Shown here one piece after another: positions 58,688 through 64,000 of a DNA stretch of 64,000 bases. Origin of the DNA: an uncultured Clostridia bacterium. Lineage in GTDB: Bacteria > Bacillota > Clostridia > Oscillospirales > Ruminococcaceae. Location: assembly GCA_947628655.1 (NCBI GenBank), contig CANRAS010000005.1:1-64000 (forward strand), given 5' to 3'. The translations under genes and the position numbers were made by a program. Position 1 is the stretch's first letter, and each line of letters opens with the position of its first letter. A model generated the notes under the pieces. That model had not been told where the DNA came from. It did no database searches and worked only from the letters and a program-made list of their open reading frames with translations.

Positions 58688-59761
58688 ATGAAAAAGGTTC
58701 TTATGATAGCGTCGGAGAGTTCGCATTTCAGAAACTTCCATATACCTTATATAAAGCGCCTTCAGGAACAGGGAGCGATAGTTTACACGGCGGCGAACGG
58801 CGTGTTTGCGATGGACGGAGTTATTCACACAACGCTGAAATTCCGCAAGAAAATCACTTCCCCCGCGAATATCGGCGTTATTTTTAAACTCGCAAAACTT
58901 ATTCGCAAAGAGAAATTCGACGCTGTTTACACGAACTCTACGCTCGCGGGGATAGCGGGCAGGGTCGCGGCGGGATTGTCTGGGGTGAAAACCGCGGAAC
59001 GCCGCCATATCTGTCACGGCTATCTGTTCAACGATGACAATTCAAAGCGCGCCCGCGTTTACCTGATGTTTGAAAAGTTAGTAAGAAAACGCACGGACTT
59101 GCTTGCCGTGATGAACGCCGATGATTTGAATATCGCTCGGAAATATTCGCTCGGACGTGAAATCGTGTTCTTAAACGGAATGGGTCTTGACGCGCGGAGA
59201 TTTCCAGAATGTACGGCAGACGAAATTGAAAACGAGCGCCGTCGGCTCGGCGCGGAGGAGAACGGCGTACTGTTTTTGTGCGTAGGCGAGTTTTCCGCGA
59301 GAAAGAACCAGTCGGCTATTTTGGAGGCGTTCGCAAAGCTGAAACGGCAGGACTGCCGGCTTGTGTTCGCGGGAACGGGCGAACTTTTCGAGGATTGTCA
59401 AAGCCTTGCCGAAACGCTCGGAATATCCGATAAAACCGCCTTTCTCGGACACTGCGACAACGTGAATTTGCTGTACCGCGCGTGCGATGTGCTGATTTCC
59501 GCGTCCCGCTTTGAGGGACTGCCGTTCAACGTAATGGAAGCGCTTTACTGCGGAGAGCATATAATAGTAAGCGATGTAAAGGGCAACAGGGATTTGTCTA
59601 AAGACGAAACGGAGCGTTACCCGTACGGCGACACAAAGCGTTTGAGCGAACTTATGGCAACCGCCCGCCCAAGCGGACGTTCGGGAGTTCTGCCGAGCAG
59701 GTATTATTTGGAAAACGCGTTTGACGAGAATTTCACTCTGCTGAAATACGATGACTTGTGA
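58688..59761 (+). CDS. Glycosyltransferase family 4 (GT-B fold)
   Basis: 357 aa. The Glyco_trans_4-like N-terminal half has KKVLMIASESSHFRNFHIPYIKRL and KFDAVYTNSTLAGIAGRV. The GT1/GT4 C-terminal half has FLCVGEFSARKNQSAILEAF, LVFAGTGELFEDCQ and the nucleotide-sugar site RFEGLPFNVMEALYCG. It should add a sugar to the lipid-linked unit begun by the gene upstream. The donor is unknown. GAGGATAACT precedes the ATG. Confidence 0.93.
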   Translation: MKKVLMIASESSHFRNFHIPYIKRLQEQGAIVYTAANGVFAMDGVIHTTLKFRKKITSPANIGVIFKLAKLIRKEKFDAVYTNSTLAGIAGRVAAGLSGVKTAERRHICHGYLFNDDNSKRARVYLMFEKLVRKRTDLLAVMNADDLNIARKYSLGREIVFLNGMGLDARRFPECTADEIENERRRLGAEENGVLFLCVGEFSARKNQSAILEAFAKLKRQDCRLVFAGTGELFEDCQSLAETLGISDKTAFLGHCDNVNLLYRACDVLISASRFEGLPFNVMEALYCGEHIIVSDVKGNRDLSKDETERYPYGDTKRLSELMATARPSGRSGVLPSRYYLENAFDENFTLLKYDDL

Positions 59762-59926
59762 TTTTGTACGCCGCGCGGACGATTTTCAAGTCGGTTTCGT
59801 AACGGGAATGTGTTTTTGGAGAAAAAACAATAGTCGATTTGCACAAACTATTTGCACAAAAATTGTATAAACCTAATATATTTTTAACAAATATCCAATA
59901 AATCGGGATAAAACTGAAAAAAACAC

Positions 59927-59955
59927 TTGACTATTCCAGCCGCATATGTTATAAT
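59927..59955 (+). promoter_or_regulatory. Sigma-A promoter of the EpsG-like gene
   Basis: TTGACT (59927-59932), 17-nt spacer ending ATGT, and TATAAT (59950-59955), 78 nt before the ATG. Confidence 0.8.
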
Positions 59956-60033
59956 TACAAGTGTTGAAAGAGGAAAGTCTATCAACGCTGTGCCTTTTCT
60001 CATCTTTAAAAAATAATTCGGTGGGTGGGGACA

Positions 60034-61356
60034 ATGTTCGTATACATATTAAATATCGTTTTGGTGTGTATTTACGCACTGTTTCTGCTAAGAGATGAAG
60101 AAAGCAGAGTGCCTATCGGCGGTTTCGGCAAGGGCGGTAAAGGCGGCAAGGACGTTCAAGCAAGCAAAAGCGGCGAGGGCGGCAATGCCGATAACGAGAG
60201 CAAGGGAAACGAAAACCGTTTCTTGGATATTTTCAGCAAGCGGAATGTTTTCATTGTCTTGTGTTTCTGCCAATGCTTGATTATTTCCGCCGTAAGATAC
60301 GACGTAGGGCTTGACTATCAGATGTACGCTATCGGCTTTAAAAGTATGGCGGCAAGCGGATTTTCAAGTATGACTTACGAGGACTGGGAAATCGGCTATA
60401 TCCTTCTCAACAAAATAGTCGGTCTGCTCACAAGAGATGTCAATGTGATGATGTTCATTACTTCGGCGCTTGCGTTGGCGGGTCCGTTCTATATGATATG
60501 GCGGTATTCAAAAAATCCGTTTATGTCCGTGTTCTTGTTCTTGAATACATATTTATTCTATTTGGACATGAACTTTATTCGTCAGGGAATTGCGATGTCG
60601 ATAATGTGTTTCGCATACGGTTTCCTACAGGACAGAAAAATGTGGCGTTATATTCTGCTGATAGCGATTGCGGCGACGTTCCATTTGCCCGTGATTTATT
60701 TGATACCTGTCTACTTCTTCACTTATATTAAATTGAATTTGAAAACTATGCCGATTTACGCGGCGGCTGTGATAATTTACTTCGTCGCGTCCGACGCTGT
60801 GTTGAATGTTGTGCTTTCGCATTTTCATCAGGAATATCTGGGTTCGCGTTTCATAAGACTTGGTCTTGCGAAATATTACGCGATAATCCCGCTGTTACTG
60901 TGCATTGCACTGGTGGCGTTGGTTTTCTACATGGATTTCGACCTGCCAAAGCATATGAATGTGCTTACTCATCTGATGTTGATGATGGGCTTTTGGCAGA
61001 TAGCAATGACAAAACACTCTCTGTTTGAGAGGTTTTCATATTACACTATGCCGTTTATGCTGATAGCAATTCCCGAAGCAGTACACATCTTCAAGGACAA
61101 GTTCTCGGAGCGCACAATGGAGGCTCTCGCGAACAGGTTTCAAGATGATTCGGACGGATTGCAGGAAGCGCAGACAAAAGCAAAAAAGAAACTGGAAATA
61201 ATCGTGTTAGCAGTAGACGCGGTGGTTTTGATTGCTATGTTTGCTTATAACCTTATGGGTCTTATTATTCCCGAAAGAGGTGCGCACGGGGCGTTGCCCT
61301 ACAACAACATCTTCGGGTTGGATTTGCCCAACATAGACGGATGGTTCAAGCGTTAA
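60034..61356 (+). CDS. EpsG family polysaccharide polymerase-like membrane protein
   Basis: 440 aa from the ATG 8 nt after GGTGGG (GTG at 60025 is an alternative). The pattern is EpsG: about ten helices, with SAVRYDVGLDYQMYAIGFKSM after the second helix, NFIRQGIAMSIMCFAYGFL, and KHSLFERFSYYTMPFMLIAIPEA. EpsG-type proteins polymerise exopolysaccharide units. An unusual ~35-residue Gly/Lys/Ser/Asn-rich insertion (about residues 26-62) separates helices 1 and 2, and a charged loop lies near 370-390. Its own promoter is present. Confidence 0.88.
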   Translation: MFVYILNIVLVCIYALFLLRDEESRVPIGGFGKGGKGGKDVQASKSGEGGNADNESKGNENRFLDIFSKRNVFIVLCFCQCLIISAVRYDVGLDYQMYAIGFKSMAASGFSSMTYEDWEIGYILLNKIVGLLTRDVNVMMFITSALALAGPFYMIWRYSKNPFMSVFLFLNTYLFYLDMNFIRQGIAMSIMCFAYGFLQDRKMWRYILLIAIAATFHLPVIYLIPVYFFTYIKLNLKTMPIYAAAVIIYFVASDAVLNVVLSHFHQEYLGSRFIRLGLAKYYAIIPLLLCIALVALVFYMDFDLPKHMNVLTHLMLMMGFWQIAMTKHSLFERFSYYTMPFMLIAIPEAVHIFKDKFSERTMEALANRFQDDSDGLQEAQTKAKKKLEIIVLAVDAVVLIAMFAYNLMGLIIPERGAHGALPYNNIFGLDLPNIDGWFKR

Positions 61357-61415
61357 ATATTGGCATTTGCCATTATTTAATATAAACCCAAAAAAAACAT
61401 ATGGAGGAAATAATC

Positions 61416-62087
61416 ATGAAAAAGAAAATTCTTTCCGCTGTACTTGCTTGTGCAGCAACAATGGCGCTTTCTGTAAGTGCTTTCGCAGCAGAGACTGCTA
61501 CACCCGGCGATACCGGTACAACAACACAGCCCGGCGACACCGAAACTTCTTCTACTCCTGCCGATCCTTCTGAGGAAACTTCTACGACAGAATTGGTAGA
61601 AAAGACTGTTACAGTTGAGGTTGGTGAAGTTGGCTCTGACGGTAAGGCTCTCGAAGCTAAGGACCTGTTCACAGGTGATGCTGAGGGTGCTGATTGGGAA
61701 AATGTAGAGGAAATCACTTTTACATCCGAGGACGGCAAATTTGCTCTTATCTTTAGCGTAGAGAAAGGCGCTGTTGATGGTAAAGAGGACGCTGTAGAGT
61801 TCACAAAGGGTGTTGACAACTACAAGGCAATTGATGAAAAGGCTCTTAATACTACACAGACACTCACCAAGGAAGACGCAGGTCACGTTGCTAAGTCCGA
61901 TGCTAAGAAAGTAACTCTCCAGACAAAGGACGGCGAAACCGCTACTGTAACTGCTACCGTTAAGGTAAAGGTTCCTGCTGAAGAGAAAGCTCCCAACACA
62001 GGTATTGCTCTTGCAATCGCTCCTGCTGCTCTCGCAGTTTCTTTCGTAACAGTTGCTGCTGTTATGTCCAAGAAGAAAAAGGGCTAA
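61416..62087 (+). CDS. Small secreted surface protein with PNTG sorting signal
   Basis: 223 aa from the ATG 9 nt after GGAGG. Signal peptide KKKILSAVLACAATMALSVSAFA, a Thr/Pro/Ser/Glu-rich stalk (~26-60), then an acidic beta-rich domain of ~120 residues with no recognised family. It ends APNTG, a hydrophobic helix and KKKKG, parallel to the ending of the LRR protein. Codon use is strongly biased (GCT, GTT, AAG, GAC, ACA) compared with its neighbours, as in highly expressed genes. It lies 59 nt after the EpsG-like gene and may share its transcript. Confidence 0.78.
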   Translation: MKKKILSAVLACAATMALSVSAFAAETATPGDTGTTTQPGDTETSSTPADPSEETSTTELVEKTVTVEVGEVGSDGKALEAKDLFTGDAEGADWENVEEITFTSEDGKFALIFSVEKGAVDGKEDAVEFTKGVDNYKAIDEKALNTTQTLTKEDAGHVAKSDAKKVTLQTKDGETATVTATVKVKVPAEEKAPNTGIALAIAPAALAVSFVTVAAVMSKKKKG

Positions 62088-62133
62088 TTAGAAATTGTAA
62101 ATATTTTTGACATCTGCTATTTACTTTTCGGGG

Positions 62134-62166
62134 AACGGCGCGGTGAAAACCGCGCCGTTTTCTTTG
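62134..62166 (+). terminator. Rho-independent terminator of the surface protein gene
   Basis: Perfect 10-bp stem AACGGCGCGG/CCGCGCCGTT, TGAAAA loop, then TTTTCTTTG, 46 nt after the stop. Confidence 0.88.
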
Positions 62167-62379
62167 TGCAATTGTGCGCGTGTTGTCAGTTTACAGTTAA
62201 AAATGCAAAGCGCATAATAACGCCCTACTCCCGCCGCAGGCGAATAGGGCTTTGGAAATGCTTTAACGCCCTCCCCGCCGTAGGCGGGGAGGGCGCTCTG
62301 TTTTATATACCAAGTGTGTCAACGTAATGGACCTAAAGGTCTTACAGGTCAATCCGAAAAGAGGATTGCCCGCTTACTT
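62167..62379. other. Intergenic stretch between the surface protein gene and rnr
   Basis: No gene. Two GC hairpins (CGCCCTACTCCCGCC region 62221-62250 and CGCCCTCCCCGCC/GGCGGGGAGGGCG 62268-62296), then the GTGTGTCAACGT motif also seen at 6813, and CT-rich short repeats. The second hairpin may end rnr transcription on the minus strand. Confidence 0.55.
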
Positions 62380-64000
62380 CTAACCTCTATCCTCTAGCCG
62401 CGCAAACTCAAAATCAATAAATCCCCCGTTGACATTGACATTCACGCACTTCACGCGCACTTTGTCCCCGACCGTGAACACCTGCCCGTTTGCCGCGCCC
62501 GTTAAAATTACCCCGTGCTGAACGTCATACTCGCCGAGCGGGAGCGCGGATACCGACACCATACCCTCGACCGTGTTGTCAAGTTCGACAAATACTCCGC
62601 TCGGAGAAACTCCCGATATAAAGCCGTCAAACTCTTCGCCGATGTGCTTTTTCATATATTCCGCCATATAGAAGTTTTCACATTCGCGTTCGCACCGAAC
62701 GGCGGAAAGTTCCGTATTGCTGGCGCGCAGAGCGGATTCGGCGGCGAACTTCGCGTACTTTTTGCACAATTTTTCATTCGACAGCGCGTAAACATAGTCC
62801 GTCAAAATCCTATGTATCGACAAGTCCGCGTACCGTCTGATAGGCGACGTGAAGTGCGCGTATTCGGGCATAACCAGCCCGTAGTGACCTAAAGGTTCTT
62901 CACTGTAGCGGGCTTTCATCATCGTGCGGAGTACTATCGAGTTTATTACGTTGTATTTGTCGGAATTTTTGTTGTCGGCGATTATCCGCGCGAGGTCGCC
63001 CGCCGCAGATTTTTCGCCGATACCCTGCGGGTCTATTCCCAAAGCCGTCAGCGTTTCGTTAAGCAGAGTAAGTTTTTCCACCGTCGGCGGTTCGTGTACT
63101 CGGTAAACAAACGGTATCTTCTCTTTCATCGCAAGCGCGGCGGCGGAATTGTTCGCCATAAGCATAAATTCCTCGATAATCCGCTCCGCAGTGCCGCGTT
63201 CGCGGACTTTCACGTCCACGCATATGCCGTTTTCATCGGTAATTATCTTCGGCTCTAACGTGTCAATTTCGGGAGAACCGCGCTCTATACGGTTCTTTTC
63301 GAGAATTAACGCGAGTTCCCGCATTATCGGTATGCGCTCGATAACCCGCGCGTACTTTTCCTTAACAGCGCTGTCCGCCGTCCCGTCAAGTATCTTGTTC
63401 ACTTCGCTGTAAACGCCCTTTACACGGCTCCTGATAACGGTTTTTTCAAAGCGATAGGATAACAGTTTTCCGCTTGCGGAAATTTCCATAAGGCACGAAA
63501 ACGCCAGCCTGTCCACATTCGGGTTCAGCGAGCATATCCCGTTTGAAAGTTCTTTCGGGAGCATAGGCACAACGCGGTCGGCGTAGTAAATCGAAGTTCC
63601 GCGGTAAAACGCCTCTTTGTCGAGTTCCGAGCCTTTCTTGACGTAATGCGAAACGTCCGCGATATGTACGCCTAACTTGTAGCCGCCGTCCGTTTTCGCA
63701 ATGGAAACCGCGTCGTCAATGTCTTTCGTGTCCGCGCCGTCAATCGTGAATATCGGTTCTCCGCGCAGGTCGAGCCTGCGGGCAACCTCGTCGGGGTCGG
63801 GTTCGCTTATATCCAGCTTTGCCGTTTCCGCAAGAACCTCGTCGGGGAACTCCGTGTGCAGACCGTTCACGAGCATATACGCCTCCGCGCTCGACTTCGC
63901 GTCCTCCGCAGAACCGAACGCGTCCGCTATTGCGACCGTGTGGTCAAAGTGCCGTTCCCCGCGCTTTTTTATCGAGAACGCGACCTTTTCGCCGACTTTC
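62380..64000 (-). CDS. rnr: Ribonuclease R (3'-5' exoribonuclease), 5' end beyond the window
   Basis: 540 codons are visible and the frame stays open through the window edge (upstream residues HFDHTVAIADAFG), so the ATG at 63876 is internal. It has the cold-shock/OB linker, then the RNB catalytic core with the Mg-binding aspartates in FTIDGADTKDIDDAVS. HIADVSHYVKKGSELDKEA, YYADRVVPMLPKELSNGICSLNP, RVHEPPTVEKL and HFTSPIRRYADLSIHRIL follow, and a C-terminal S1 domain ends the protein (EFDGFISGVSPSGVFVELDN). It degrades structured RNA and works in RNA quality control, relevant in a genome full of hairpin repeats. Confidence 0.95.
   Translation of the reverse strand, partial: KVGEKVAFSIKKRGERHFDHTVAIADAFGSAEDAKSSAEAYMLVNGLHTEFPDEVLAETAKLDISEPDPDEVARRLDLRGEPIFTIDGADTKDIDDAVSIAKTDGGYKLGVHIADVSHYVKKGSELDKEAFYRGTSIYYADRVVPMLPKELSNGICSLNPNVDRLAFSCLMEISASGKLLSYRFEKTVIRSRVKGVYSEVNKILDGTADSAVKEKYARVIERIPIMRELALILEKNRIERGSPEIDTLEPKIITDENGICVDVKVRERGTAERIIEEFMLMANNSAAALAMKEKIPFVYRVHEPPTVEKLTLLNETLTALGIDPQGIGEKSAAGDLARIIADNKNSDKYNVINSIVLRTMMKARYSEEPLGHYGLVMPEYAHFTSPIRRYADLSIHRILTDYVYALSNEKLCKKYAKFAAESALRASNTELSAVRCERECENFYMAEYMKKHIGEEFDGFISGVSPSGVFVELDNTVEGMVSVSALPLGEYDVQHGVILTGAANGQVFTVGDKVRVKCVNVNVNGGFIDFEFARLEDRG

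Noticed and set aside
1-64000. tRNA, rRNA, tmRNA, 6S, SRP and RNase P RNA genes
   Set aside because: No T-arm, anticodon or other diagnostic core was recognised by eye on either strand. A tRNAscan-SE and Infernal run would be decisive.

Overview
This window reads as chromosomal DNA of an anaerobic, low-to-mid GC, endospore-lineage Firmicute, most likely class Clostridia in the Ruminococcaceae/Oscillospiraceae area. The evidence is the YqfC/YqfD sporulation pair, an IreB homologue, HrcA with a CIRCE operator, a two-subunit class I (Fe-S) fumarase, a TM1266-type hydrogenase-system regulator, surface proteins ending in a PNTG sorting signal, and strong sigma-A promoters with 17-bp spacers. No phage or plasmid module, rRNA, tRNA or CRISPR array was recognised. 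The genus placement is inference.

Layout. 0.4-6.3 kb (minus): a complete branched-chain amino acid ABC importer (livJ-H-M-G-F), then a tiny membrane protein and a cytidylate-kinase-like protein. 6.5-12 kb: small regulators (antitoxin-like protein, IreB), a DivIVA-like coiled-coil protein, fumarase beta, a SigH-like sigma factor, a zinc-ribbon protein and a DinJ/YafQ toxin-antitoxin pair. 12-19.6 kb (minus): a degenerate GGDEF/EAL protein, fumarase alpha, an amidohydrolase, aroK, aroE and fabD. 19.8-27.7 kb (plus): type II fatty-acid synthesis and acetyl-CoA carboxylase (fabH-fabG-fabF-accB-fabZ-accC-accD-accA) and acpP, without an enoyl-ACP reductase. 28-32 kb: glycolysis (pgk, tpiA, gpmI). 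33.2-39 kb: heat-shock operon hrcA-grpE-dnaK-[DUF4241 gene]-dnaJ. 39-46.9 kb: a leucine-rich surface protein with a divergent XRE regulator, a MIF-like tautomerase, ung, a zinc-ribbon/TPR-like protein, yqfD and yqfC. 48-57.5 kb (minus): cysteine desulfurase plus DUF3343, an AI-2E-family permease, a second amidohydrolase, and an ABC importer with a TM1266-like regulator behind a riboswitch-like leader. 57.7-62 kb (plus): an exopolysaccharide gene set and a small abundant-looking surface protein. At the right edge is rnr, cut by the window end.

The most unusual content is between the genes. Intergenic DNA is full of structured repeats. A ~172-bp element (R1, seven copies) ends in a 72-73-nt core that folds into a perfect cloverleaf: a 6-bp closing stem around three abutting hairpins, with varying loops and compensatory stem changes in one copy. 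A partner element (R2, three fuller copies and a truncated one) has a second cloverleaf plus a long hairpin, usually next to R1. A third cloverleaf-like unit (R3) sits in the 32-kb cluster. A short motif (GATTGTCT with flanking hairpins) occurs 13 times. At 46.9-48.0 kb, two elements with the same architecture carry inverted arrays of a short word (GCACGAGTT in one, GGACAG in the other), each preceded by the same 127-bp leader, exactly 420 bp apart. No transposase lies nearby, so these look like non-autonomous elements.

A second strong candidate is the ~235-nt leader upstream of the TM1266-like regulator and ABC importer. It has a consensus promoter, mutually exclusive helices and an intrinsic terminator before the start codon: a two-state switch of no class I recognise.
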